A stretch of 64,000 nucleotides of DNA from Streptomonospora sp. PA3 (GCF_009728995.1 NZ_VTZW01000019.1:248001-312000); one strand, 5' to 3'. Shown: positions 26,971 to 35,318, counted from the stretch's first letter. A program made the numbers and translations. The notes: generated by a model not told the origin, from the letters alone.

Positions 26971-27567
26971 TCACCCTCCCCCGCGCTTGTCCACGACCAC
27001 CGCGGCGAGCAGGAGGCAGCCGGCGAGGGCCACCAGTGCCGGGGGCATCGCCCAGGTCACCACCGCGCAGACGCCCAGCGCGACCGCCAGCAGGGCGGTG
27101 CCGGTCGGGTCGGCGCCCGCCCGGACGGCGGCGGACCGCAGGGCGCCGCGCCAGGCGCGGCCGGGCCGCCAGGCCGCGGCGGCGCGCACCAGCAGCACGG
27201 CGCCGCCCGCACCCGCCGCGGCGCAGCCGGCCAGGGCGGCCGCTCCCCCGGGCGGGTCGAAGGCGGCGACGATGAGGACGTCGGCCGCCAGCACCGCGGC
27301 CAGGGCCGGCACGGCCAGGCCCAGGCGCCAGGAACCCGTCCAGGCCGCGCGCAGCCGGCCCGCGAAGTCGGCCAGCGCGGTGCCGCCCTCGCCGTCGGTG
27401 TGCGCGCGCACGTGCGCGCACCCGGCCGCCAGCGCCGCCGGCAGGGTGACCAGTGCCAGTCCCGCCGCCAGGGTGAGCGCCCCCACCAGCAGGCACTCGC
27501 CGAACAGGGCCGCCCGCGACAGGGCCGGACCGCGCGGCGCGGTCCGGGCGGTGCCGCCGCCTGCCAT
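26971..27567 (-). CDS. Membrane protein, YesL/DUF624-like, in sugar ABC operon
   Basis: 198 residues from the ATG at 27567, 5 bases after the preceding permease stop. About five hydrophobic helices are seen (AALFGECLLVGALTLAAGLALVTLPAALA, LGLAVPALAAVLAADVLIVAA and others). Placement as the last gene of a carbohydrate ABC operon and the helix pattern resemble DUF624 (YesL) proteins, which accompany such importers. Sequence motifs are too weak to be certain. The role is unknown. Confidence 0.65.
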   Translation of the reverse strand: MAGGGTARTAPRGPALSRAALFGECLLVGALTLAAGLALVTLPAALAAGCAHVRAHTDGEGGTALADFAGRLRAAWTGSWRLGLAVPALAAVLAADVLIVAAFDPPGGAAALAGCAAAGAGGAVLLVRAAAAWRPGRAWRGALRSAAVRAGADPTGTALLAVALGVCAVVTWAMPPALVALAGCLLLAAVVVDKRGGG

Positions 27568-27572
27568 CGCCC

Positions 27573-28421
27573 TCACCCCTTCAGTCCGCTGGTGGCCATG
27601 CCCTGGACCAGCAGCCGCTGGAAGGCCAGGAAGAACAGCACGACGGGGATCAGCGCGATCACGGACATGGCGATCATGGCGCCGAAGTCGCTGGTGCTGG
27701 TCTGGTCGGCGAACATCCGCAGTGCGAGCGGGATCGGGAACCGCTCGGGCGTGTTCAGGTAGATCAGCGGCGCGAACAGGTCGTTCCAGCTCCAGATGAA
27801 CGCGAAGATCGCGGCCGTGCCGAACGCCGGGCGCGACAGCGGGGCGATCACGTGCCAGAAGATCCCCCAGTAGCCGCACCCGTCGATGCGGGCCGCCTGG
27901 TCCAGCTCGCGGGGCAGCTGGCGCATGAACTGCACCATCAGGAAGACGAAGAACGCCTCGGTGGCCAGGAACTTGCCCAGCAGCAGCGGGATGTAGGTGT
28001 CGACCAGGCCGAGCTGCTGGAAGATGATGTACTGCGGGATGATGACCGCGTGGAAGGGCATCAGCAGCGTGCCGATCATCAGCACGAACATCGTGTTGCG
28101 CCCGCGGAAGCGCAGCCGGGCGAAGGCGTAGGCGGCCAGCGCCGAGGACGCCACCGTGCCCACCACGGTCAGCACCGCCAGCAGCAGCGAGTTGCCCAGG
28201 AACCGCCACACCGGGATGCCGGCCATCCCCTCCAGCGCCCGGGCGTAGTTGTCCAGGACGGGCTCGGAGGGCAGCAGCTCGGTGTTGCCGACGACGTCGT
28301 TGGTGGGGGTGAACGACGCCCCGGCCACCCACACCAGCGGATACATGATCAGCCCCAGCAGCGCCAGTGCCAGGGCGTGCCAGAGCACGCGCCGGGGCCG
28401 GGTAGCGGCGGAGGATCTCAT
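27573..28421 (-). CDS. Carbohydrate ABC permease, MalG type
   Basis: 282 residues from the ATG at 28421, which overlaps the previous gene by 4 bases. Six helices are seen, with GASFTPTNDVVGNTELLPSE in the outer loop after helix 1. The EAA loop is near ELDQAARIDGCGYWGIFWHV, which should contact the ATPase. FAFIWSWNDLFAPLIYL and a final MATSGLKG are typical of MalG-type CUT1 permeases. It pairs with the upstream MalF-type permease. Confidence 0.92.
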   Translation of the reverse strand: MRSSAATRPRRVLWHALALALLGLIMYPLVWVAGASFTPTNDVVGNTELLPSEPVLDNYARALEGMAGIPVWRFLGNSLLLAVLTVVGTVASSALAAYAFARLRFRGRNTMFVLMIGTLLMPFHAVIIPQYIIFQQLGLVDTYIPLLLGKFLATEAFFVFLMVQFMRQLPRELDQAARIDGCGYWGIFWHVIAPLSRPAFGTAAIFAFIWSWNDLFAPLIYLNTPERFPIPLALRMFADQTSTSDFGAMIAMSVIALIPVVLFFLAFQRLLVQGMATSGLKG

Positions 28422-29410
28422 CTGCCCTCGTCTCCGGAGTAGAACACCATCGTCCGCGACATGCGGAACAGCGCCACCACGACCAGCCCGGCGCCCAGGA
28501 TCAGCATCCAGGCCATCGCCGAGGCGTAGCCCATCTGGTAGTGGGTGAACGCCTGCTGGTACAGGTAGAGCGTGTAGATCAGCGTGGAGCCGGCCGGGCC
28601 GCCGGTGCCGCCGCTGATCACGAACGAGGCGGTGAACACCTGGAAGGAGTTGACCGTCTCCAGCAGCAGGTTGAAGAACAGCACGGGCGAGATCATCGGC
28701 AGGGTGATCGCCCGGAACCGGCGCCACCAGCCGGCGCCGTCGACCTCCGCCGCCTCGTAGTACTGGCGCGGCACCTGCTTGAGCCCGGCCAGGAAGATCA
28801 CCATGGGCGCCCCGAACTGCCAGACCGCCAGCAGCACCAGCAGCAGCAGCGCGTAGTCGGGGTTGCCGACCCAGCCGCCCGTCTGCACGCCCACCGAGCG
28901 CAGCAGCCGGTCCACCACGGCGCCGTCGGAGAACAGCGCCCGCCACACCAGGGCGACGCTCACGCTGGCGCCCAGCAGGGAGGGCGCATAGAACGCCGAG
29001 CGGTACATCCCCTGGCCGCGGTGGGGCGCGGCCAGCAGCATCGCCACGGCCAGGGCCAGGGCGAGCTTCAGCGGCACCGCCAGCAGCACGTAGAGGGCGG
29101 TGACCCGGATCGACTGGAGCCACTGGTCGTCGGCGAACAGCCGGCGGTAGTTGTCCAGTCCGACCCAGGAGGGCGCGGTGAACAGGTTGTAGTCGGTGAA
29201 GGACAGGTAGAGCGAGGCCAGCATGGGCCCCAGCGTCAGCCCGAGGAAGCCCAGCATCCACGGGGACAGGAAGATGTAGCCGGCGGCGCCTTCGCGGTCG
29301 CGGGGGCGCCGGCGTCGGGACGCCCGCCCCGGCGCGGGCGGGGGTGCGGGCGGTGGGGCGGCCACCGCGGCGCGCTGCTCGCGCCGGGTGTCCTGGGCCG
29401 TCCGGGGCAT
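28418..29410 (-). CDS. Carbohydrate ABC permease, MalF type
   Basis: 330 residues with a proline/alanine/arginine-rich N-terminus of about 40 residues. Six helices follow, beginning AGYIFLSPWMLGFLGLTLGPM. The EAA loop is RQYYEAAEVDGAGWWRRFRAI, and TLIYTLYLYQQAFTHYQMGYASAMAW is typical of the MalF/UgpA group. It overlaps the next permease by 4 bases. No ATPase gene is in this operon. In actinomycetes such CUT1 permeases often share an MsiK-type ATPase encoded elsewhere. Confidence 0.92.
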   Translation of the reverse strand: MPRTAQDTRREQRAAVAAPPPAPPPAPGRASRRRRPRDREGAAGYIFLSPWMLGFLGLTLGPMLASLYLSFTDYNLFTAPSWVGLDNYRRLFADDQWLQSIRVTALYVLLAVPLKLALALAVAMLLAAPHRGQGMYRSAFYAPSLLGASVSVALVWRALFSDGAVVDRLLRSVGVQTGGWVGNPDYALLLLVLLAVWQFGAPMVIFLAGLKQVPRQYYEAAEVDGAGWWRRFRAITLPMISPVLFFNLLLETVNSFQVFTASFVISGGTGGPAGSTLIYTLYLYQQAFTHYQMGYASAMAWMLILGAGLVVVALFRMSRTMVFYSGDEGR

Positions 29411-29433
29411 CTGCGCGGTCTCCTTCCCCGGAG

Positions 29434-30702
29434 TCAGGAGCTCAGGGTGCGCTCGGCGAAGGACACGAACTCGGCGGCGGCCTCGTCCGGGCTCATCTGC
29501 CCGTGATGCACCTCTTCGGAGAGGCGGATGAACTCGGTCTCCAGGGCTCCGGCGCCCGCCGGGGGCGCGGGCGGCGCCTCCTGCAGGTCGGCCATGCGGG
29601 AGTCCTCGTAGTCGACGATGGCCTGGTCGACCCCGGTGTAGTCGATCGCCTCGCGCTGGGTCCGGCTGGCCGGGATTCCGCGGTTCCCGCCGAAGATCTC
29701 GGCGACCTCGGGGTCGTTGATCATGAAGTCGATGAACTTCGCGGCGGCGTCGGGATGGCTGGTCTGGGCCGAGGCCGAAAGCAGCATCGAGGGCTTGAGG
29801 TACTGCCCCGAATCGCCGGTGTCGGTGGGCAGCGGCGCGAGCTCCAGGTCCAGCTTGGACTCCTCGACGTAGCGGGTGAGCATGTTGTCCCAGGTGAACT
29901 CCGAGGCCGAGAGGTTGGCGCCCAGCGGTGCCAGCGGCTGGGCCTGCGCGGCCTTGTCGGCGGGCACCACGGCGCCGTCCTGGCGCAGGTCCTCACCGCT
30001 CGCCCAGAACTCGGCGAGCCGCTCCTTGCTGAAGCCGAGCTTGCCGTCGTCGGTGAACAACGCACCGCCCTCCTGGCGCAGTTGGGCCTCCAGCACCCAG
30101 ATCAGTCCGGTGTAGTCGGAGGCGCCGTAGGGGTCGCCGTCGGTGTGGGCGCTCACCTTGCTCAGCGCCTCGTCGTACTCCTCCCACGTCCAGCCGTCCT
30201 CGGGCATGGGCGCGCCCGCCTCCTCGAACACCTCGGGGGCATAGACCAGGGAGAAGGTGTTGCCGCCGATGGGCACGCCGTAGCGCGCGCCGTCGATGAC
30301 GCCGGCGGTACCGAGGCCCTCCAGCAGCGTTGCGGTGTCGAGGTTGCGGCCCTCCTGGCCGCTGAGGTCCAGCAGCACGCCGCGGTCGCTGTACTCGCGC
30401 AGATAGGCGTTGTCCATCTGCAGCACGTCGGGCATGCCGCCACCGGCCACCTGCGTGGAAAGCTTCTCCCAGTAGGTGTTGTACTCCGAGAACGTCGGCG
30501 TGACGGAGATGTCGGGGTGCTCCTGCTCGAAGAGCTTGATGGCCTCGCGCATCATCTGCGCGCGTTCGGCGTTGCCCCACCACGAGTAGCGGATCTCGGG
30601 CGCGCCGCCGCCCTCTCCGCCTCCGCAGCCGGTCGCCACCAACCCGAGGACCAACGCAGCCGCCGCGGCCGACGTCGTCGCACCGCCCATCCGCTTCACC
30701 AT
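29434..30702 (-). CDS. Carbohydrate-binding lipoprotein (CUT1 family)
   Basis: 422 residues. The lipobox is VATGC. The mature protein has IRYSWWGNAERAQMMREAIKLFEQEHPDI, PDVLQMDNAYLREYSDRG, YGVPIGGNTFSLVYAPEVFEEAG and the helix-rich end of family 1 solute-binding proteins. It captures an oligosaccharide for the two downstream permeases; the sugar cannot be told. GGAAGGG precedes the ATG by about 11 bases. Two palindromes about 25 and 40 bases upstream look like repressor sites. Confidence 0.92.
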   Translation of the reverse strand: MVKRMGGATTSAAAAALVLGLVATGCGGGEGGGAPEIRYSWWGNAERAQMMREAIKLFEQEHPDISVTPTFSEYNTYWEKLSTQVAGGGMPDVLQMDNAYLREYSDRGVLLDLSGQEGRNLDTATLLEGLGTAGVIDGARYGVPIGGNTFSLVYAPEVFEEAGAPMPEDGWTWEEYDEALSKVSAHTDGDPYGASDYTGLIWVLEAQLRQEGGALFTDDGKLGFSKERLAEFWASGEDLRQDGAVVPADKAAQAQPLAPLGANLSASEFTWDNMLTRYVEESKLDLELAPLPTDTGDSGQYLKPSMLLSASAQTSHPDAAAKFIDFMINDPEVAEIFGGNRGIPASRTQREAIDYTGVDQAIVDYEDSRMADLQEAPPAPPAGAGALETEFIRLSEEVHHGQMSPDEAAAEFVSFAERTLSS

Positions 30703-30726
30703 GGTGGTGACCGCCCTTCCTGCCTA

Positions 30727-30754
30727 TTAAATCGATTTAAGGAAAGCGCTTCCC
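30727..30754 (-). promoter_or_regulatory. Two adjacent LacI-type operator palindromes
   Basis: TTAAATCGATTTAA (30727-30740) is a perfect 14-base palindrome. GGAAAGCGCTTCCC (30741-30754) directly abuts it and is a near-palindrome around GCGC, the shape bound by LacI/CcpA-family repressors. They lie 25-52 bases upstream of the binding-protein ATG. No LacI-family gene is found in the window. Confidence 0.65.
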
Positions 30755-30947
30755 GACCACTTGGAGGCTCAGATTAAGCTCCGCGAAACCTCCCGTCAAT
30801 ACTGGTTCGAACATCTTTGCAACGATCGATCGCTGGTCGGCGCACCCCGGCCGCGGCCGACCGGCCCGCCGCCGGCGCCGGACGCTAGCCTTGCCGCAGA
30901 GCCGACCGGCGGACGCTTCCGGTGATGCCGGACGATTGGAGTGTGCG

Positions 30948-32045
30948 ATGAGGATGCCCCTGCGTCCCGACCACCTGGACTTCGCCCTTCGACTCGACGC
31001 GGCGCTGGCGGAGGCGGGCATGCTCGAACGCGCCTGGTCCCCGCTGTCGCTCGCCGGCGCGCTGGGCCTGGTGGCCGGCGGCGCGCGCGGCGCCACCCGG
31101 CGCGAGTTCGAGGACCTGCTCGGCCGCGACGTCGCCGAGCACCTCGCAGCGCTGGACGACGCGGTCGCCGGCGGTCCCGACCTGGCCTTCTCCACCGCGC
31201 TGTGGGTCCGCGACGATCTGGCGGTGCTGCCGGAGTTCGAGGCCGCCGTGCGCGCCCGGCCCGCCTCGTCGGTGCGCACCGCCGACTTCGCCGGCGCCGC
31301 CGACCGCGTGCGCCAGGAGGCAAACGCCGAGGCCGCCGAGGTCACCCGCGGCCTGATCCGGGAGCTGCTGCGGCCGGGAGACGTGCGCGCCTCCACCCAG
31401 GCGCTGCTGCTCAACGCGCTGTGGGCGCGCGTGCGCTGGTCCGAGCCCTTCGACCCCGGCGAGACCGCGCCCGCGACCTTCCACTCCCCTGCGGGCAGGC
31501 ACCGGGTCCCGATGATGCGCCGCCGCGAGCGCCGGCCCTACGCCCAGGCGGCGGGCTGGCGGATGGTGACGCTGCCCGCCGCCGACGACCTCGCGCTGGA
31601 CGTGCTGCTGCCCGACGACCCCTCGGCGGCGGGCGCCGCGCCGGCGCCCGAGGCGCTCTCCGCGCTCTACCGCGCCGCCTCCGCTGCCGACGTCGACCTC
31701 GCGCTGCCGCGCTTCGAGGTGCGCTCGCGCGCGGCGCTGTCGGGTCCGCTGGCCAACGCCGGGCTCACCACCGCGTTCACCGACCGGGCGGACTTCTCCG
31801 CGCTCAGTGAGCGCCCGCTGCGCATCGACGAGGTCGTCCACGAGGCGGTCCTGCGCGTGGACGAGAAGGGCGCGGAGGGGGCGGCCGCCACGGCGGTGGT
31901 GATGCGCACGGTCGCCGCCGTGGCCGGCCGCCCCGTCCGCTTCGTCGCCGACCGCCCCTTCACCTTCGTGCTGCGCCGCCGCTCCGCGGTGCTCTTCCTG
32001 GGCACGGTCACCGCCCCGCAGGACCCCGGCCCTGCCGGAGACTGA
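30948..32045 (+). CDS. Serpin (serine protease inhibitor)
   Basis: 365 residues from the ATG at 30948 (GGAG 8 bases upstream). Serpin features include an N-terminal SPLSLAGALGLVAGGARGATRREFEDLL, LLLNALWARVRWSEPFD, VPMMRRRE and the C-terminal breach region RPVRFVADRPFTFVLRR with LFLGTV. The reactive-loop hinge reads EKGAEGAAATAVVM, a small-residue hinge typical of inhibitory serpins. Counting from the conserved Thr at P8 puts Val-Ala (in RTVAA) near P1-P1', suggesting an elastase-like target. There is no signal peptide, so it should act in the cytoplasm or after lysis. Thermopin of Thermobifida fusca is a studied relative. Confidence 0.87.
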   Translation: MRMPLRPDHLDFALRLDAALAEAGMLERAWSPLSLAGALGLVAGGARGATRREFEDLLGRDVAEHLAALDDAVAGGPDLAFSTALWVRDDLAVLPEFEAAVRARPASSVRTADFAGAADRVRQEANAEAAEVTRGLIRELLRPGDVRASTQALLLNALWARVRWSEPFDPGETAPATFHSPAGRHRVPMMRRRERRPYAQAAGWRMVTLPAADDLALDVLLPDDPSAAGAAPAPEALSALYRAASAADVDLALPRFEVRSRAALSGPLANAGLTTAFTDRADFSALSERPLRIDEVVHEAVLRVDEKGAEGAAATAVVMRTVAAVAGRPVRFVADRPFTFVLRRRSAVLFLGTVTAPQDPGPAGD

Positions 32046-32114
32046 CCCGGGCGCGAGCGTGTGCGTCCGCCGGGACGGCGGTCCCGAGGGGCAGGCGAGG
32101 ACGCGCCGCGCGCT

Positions 32115-32669
32115 TCACCCGGCGGCGATGCGCGAGTAGACCAGCGCGTCCGCGCGGCGGGTGGGAAAAGCCAGGAACGACCGCAGCCGCCCTTCGTACT
32201 CGAACCCGCACCGCGACAGCACGGCCGCCGAGGCCGCGTTGCCCGGTTCGACCCACGCCTCGACTCGGGCAAGCCCGAGTTCCCCGAGCCCCCACTCGGT
32301 GAGCAGCGCCGCCGCCCGCGAAGCCAGGCCCCGGCCGCGCGCGCCCGGCTCCATCCAGTACCCCAGGCCGGCAACGCCCGCCTGCGGCCGCAGCAGCAGG
32401 ACGGCGCATCCCACGGCCCGCCCGCGGGACGTCTCCGTCACCGCCAGAGACCACCCCTGGCCGCGGACGACCCGCAAGTGCTGGCGCCGGATCCAGGCCC
32501 TACCCGCCTCTTCGGTGAACACGGCCGGCACGGTGGTGCCTTGCGGGACGACGCCTTCGTCGCTCACGGCCTGCACGCACGCGTGGTCCGCAGGGTCCCA
32601 GCGGCGCAGTCGGACCGTGCCGTCGTCAAGGACGGGTTCGGGGACCAGGCTGCCACTGTGCCGATCCAC
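32115..32669 (-). CDS. GNAT acetyltransferase (RimJ/RimL type)
   Basis: 184 residues from a GTG at 32669 preceded by GGAGG 5 bases upstream. The start gives VDRHSGSLVPEPVLDDGTVRLRRWDPADH. The acetyl-CoA motif region reads GLGYWMEPGARGRGLASRAAALLTEWG and the C-terminal part VEPGNAASAAVLSRCGFEYEGRLRS. These are signatures of RimJ/RimL-type N-acetyltransferases. The substrate may be a protein N-terminus or small amine. It converges on the serpin gene. Confidence 0.85.
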   Translation of the reverse strand: MDRHSGSLVPEPVLDDGTVRLRRWDPADHACVQAVSDEGVVPQGTTVPAVFTEEAGRAWIRRQHLRVVRGQGWSLAVTETSRGRAVGCAVLLLRPQAGVAGLGYWMEPGARGRGLASRAAALLTEWGLGELGLARVEAWVEPGNAASAAVLSRCGFEYEGRLRSFLAFPTRRADALVYSRIAAG

Positions 32670-32807
32670 GTCAACCTCCGGGTTCGTGGGCGTCGAGCGT
32701 GAACACCGCGGCGGTCCGCCGGCCCGGCCGCGATTCCACGTGCCCGCATGCGGGGCGGATGCCGGCCGCTCGGCGCCTTCGCGCACACGGCAGAGCGGCG
32801 AGCACGC

Positions 32808-33410
32808 CTATGCGCTCAGGCTGTCGAAAGGCGCGGCGTAGCGGAACGCGCCGCGGTGGGCGGGCGTGTGGGCGCTCAGCAGGCGCACCTGGAAGTAGTC
32901 CCCCCACGCGGGATCCGGTGCGGCGATCCCGTGCTCGGCGGCCGGGCGGAAGCCGAACCGGCCGTAGAAGGCCGGCTCGCCCAGGAGCGCGACCAGCGGC
33001 TCGGACCGGGCTTCGGCCGCCCCGAGCACGGCGTGCATCAGCGCCGTGCCGATCCCGCGCCCCTGGTGGGCGGGCGCGACGCTGATGGGGCCCAGTCCCA
33101 GGGCCGCGGCGCCGCCCACGGAACCGCGAGTGCACACCACGTGACCGACGACGGCGCCGTCGGGGGCGGAGCCGGCTGGAGCGGAGCCGGCGGAGTCGGC
33201 GGGCGCAGCGGCGGCGGAGCCGGGCGCGGTGACGGCCACCAGCGAGTACTCCGGTGTCCAGCCGGCGTCCTCGCGCAGCCGGTCGAGCAGGGCGACCTCG
33301 ATCGGCTCGGTGCCGGGCGGGGGGTCGGCGGGCACGTGCGCTGCGAAGGCCGCCGCGGTCACCGCGGCCGTGGCCGCGGCGTCCGCGGCGGTCTCGCGTC
33401 GGATCAGCAT
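32808..33410 (-). CDS. GNAT acetyltransferase (YhbS type)
   Basis: 200 residues from the ATG at 33410. It starts MLIRRETAADAAATAAVTAAAFA and holds the acetyl-CoA loop ISVAPAHQGRGIGTALMHAVLGAA. Then come VALLGEPAFYGRFGFRPAAEHGI and YFQVRLL, the pattern of YhbS-type proteins. An insert of about 30 Ala/Gly/Ser/Pro residues in the middle (TAPGSAAAAPADSAGSAPAG) looks like a repeat expansion. Immediately upstream begins a long repeat-filled non-coding region. Confidence 0.85.
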   Translation of the reverse strand: MLIRRETAADAAATAAVTAAAFAAHVPADPPPGTEPIEVALLDRLREDAGWTPEYSLVAVTAPGSAAAAPADSAGSAPAGSAPDGAVVGHVVCTRGSVGGAAALGLGPISVAPAHQGRGIGTALMHAVLGAAEARSEPLVALLGEPAFYGRFGFRPAAEHGIAAPDPAWGDYFQVRLLSAHTPAHRGAFRYAAPFDSLSA

Positions 33411-33651
33411 CGGTCCAGACTCGCGGGGATCGCGGTGGGCCGCAAACCGTTTTCCGGCCGCGCTCGGCACACCCGCGCCCCGGTTCGGGCGTGTGCGGGA
33501 ACCGTTGGGCCACGGAGCGGCGAGGCCGGTGGCGGTGGGCGATGGGCGATGGGGCGGCGAGGACGGCGGAAGGGCCGGCCTGCTCGGATCGGTACGGGTG
33601 AGCGCCGGCTGAGCACCCGGCGAGGGCGGCGGACGGCCGACTGGGCGATCA
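33411..33651. other. Non-coding stretch before the 215-bp array
   Basis: About 240 bases with no gene. It presumably carries the promoter of the GNAT at 32808-33410, but no clear boxes are visible. Confidence 0.4.
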
Positions 33652-34330
33652 CCGGTTGCTGTCGGCGGATGGCCGATCGCCTGGCGGGGCGGCGAAGGCG
33701 GCGCGGCGTGCAGCCCGCGCCCACCGGTCCCGGTGCCCGCCGGTGCGGGTCCGCGACGAGGGCAGCGACGACGGGGGTTCGGGCTGGACGACCACCGGTT
33801 GCCGTCGGCGGATGGCCGATCCCCCGACGAGGCGGCGAGGGCGGCACGGGGTGCAACCCGCGCCCACCGGTCCCGGTGCCCGCCGGTCACCCACGCGACG
33901 GAGGCGGCGAGGACGACGCGGGGCCCGGCCCGCGCCCACCGGTCCCGGTGCCCGCCGGTGCGGGTCCGCGACGAGGGCAGCGACGACGGGGGTTCGGGCT
34001 GGACGACCACCGGTTGCCGTCGGCGGATGGCCGACCGCCCGACGAGGCGGCGAAGGCGGAGCGGCGTGCAGCCCGCGCCCACCGGTCCCGGTGCCCGCCG
34101 GTTACCCACGCGACGGAGGCGGCGAGGACGACGCGGGGCCCGGCCCGCGCGGACCGGTCCCGGTGCCCGCCGGTGCGGGTCCGCGACGAGGGCAGCGACG
34201 ACGGGGGTTCGGGCTGGACGACCACCGGTTGCCGTCGGCGGATGGCCGATCGCCCGACGAGGCGGCGAGGGCGGCACGGGGTACAACCCGCGCCCACCGG
34301 TCCCGGTGCCCGCCGGTGGCCCACGAAACG
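33652..34330. repeat. 215-bp tandem repeat array
   Basis: Units starting CCGGTTG(C/T)(C/T)GTCGGCGGATGG begin at 33652, 33795, 34010 and 34225. The second and third are exactly 215 bases. The first is 143 bases and lacks an internal 72-base block, and the fourth is cut off near 34330. Within each full unit CCCACCGGTCCCGGTGCCCG occurs twice, 72 bases apart. Because 215 is not a multiple of three, no protein repeat can be maintained, so the array is non-coding. Long frames across it are low-complexity artefacts. Confidence 0.9.
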
Positions 34331-34434
34331 GGCGGCGGCGCGCGAGGGCGGATTCCGATCTGTCTCTCCCACCTCCGCACACCCACCCGAAACCCCGAAT
34401 GCCCGATTTAATCTAACTCTCTCCCGCGCCCGTT

Positions 34435-34498
34435 GCGTCGAGGGTGTCCGTGAGGCCACTCTCGGCGTCGAGAGTGGCCTCACGGACACCCTCGACGC
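34435..34498. repeat. Perfect 29-bp inverted repeat (large hairpin)
   Basis: Arms 34435-34463 and 34470-34498 are perfect complements around the 6-base loop GGCGTC. The stem includes GTGTCCGTGAGGCCACTCTC. Two G-U pairs could extend it in RNA. No T tract follows. It sits in a local AT-richer patch between two repeat arrays and about 1 kb from any likely gene end, so simple termination is not an obvious role. It may be a dispersed palindromic element. Confidence 0.85.
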
Positions 34499-34963
34499 GG
34501 GAGCCGGACACAGAAACCGGACATAGAGAATCTATGGGGCGGCGATGGAGCGACGACAAGCGCCGCGTGACCGCCGGGGCGGCTTCCGGCTGCGCGGCGG
34601 GCGATCCCAGGCATTGAATCGTCCCGCGATGTCCGGTATGCGGGGGCGCCGAGGCGGTCCGCGCAGCCCGGGACGGCGATGATCATGGCGTTTGGAGCGG
34701 AATTCGCGCCCGAAGCGCTCCATCCGCGCATCTCGTGGCGCTCCGGCAGAATCCGCCGCCGCCACAGCCGGGCATTTCGGGCGAACCACCCCGGTTTCCT
34801 TCCGCATCCCGGAAAATCCGGGGCTCCGGTGTGCCGCGCAGCGACACCGCGCGCCATCGGCGGGCATCGTCGACCCGCCCGAAGGGATATGCCCGAAATG
34901 TCCCCGCTCCCCCGCCGCGCCGGGTGATCAGCCACCCGCCGCCGTCGCCGCTCTCGTCGCGGA
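34499..34963. other. Non-coding stretch
   Basis: About 465 bases without a supported gene. Composition is slightly less GC-rich than the neighbouring repeats. I see no RNA gene or clear promoter. Confidence 0.45.
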
Positions 34964-35290
34964 CCCGCACCGGCGGGCACCCGAACCGACGACCGCGGGC
35001 TCAACCCAGTGCCATCGTCGCCGCCCCGTCGGGTGATCAGCCACCGGCCGACGGCAACCGGTACCCGCCGCCCCGAACCACCCGCCGCCCCCGTCGCAGG
35101 CCCGCACCGGCGGGCACCCGAACCGACGACCGCGGGCTGAGCCACCCGCCGCCCTCGCCGCCCTCGTCGGGCGGGCCACCGGCGAGCATCCTGAACGATG
35201 GGCGCCGACCGCGCCACCCGCCGACCTCGCCGCCCCCGTCGCAGGCCCGCACCGGCGGGCACCCGAACCGACGACCGCGGGCTCAATCAC
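34964..35290. repeat. Repeat family in opposite orientation
   Basis: CCCGCACCGGCGGGCACCCG occurs at 34964, 35101 and 35246, each followed by AACCGACGACCGCGGGCT. Part of each unit is the reverse complement of the core of the 215-bp array (GGTGCCCGCCGGTGCGGG). The spacing is 137 and 145 bases. So related repeats flank the 29-bp palindrome in opposite directions. Confidence 0.7.
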
Positions 35291-35318
35291 CCGCCACCGC
35301 GCCGCTATCCGCCGGACC

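Noticed and set aside
30800-30830. GGTTCGAAC suggesting a tRNA T-loop
   Set aside because: No acceptor stem, anticodon arm or D-arm can be drawn around it.
32748-34526. Plus-strand frame over the 215-bp repeats as a repeat protein
   Set aside because: The repeat period is not a multiple of three, so successive units are read in different frames and no protein repeat results.
33411-35318. Prophage, integrative element or IS borders around the repeat zone
   Set aside because: No transposase, integrase, tRNA attachment site or terminal repeats with target duplications were found.
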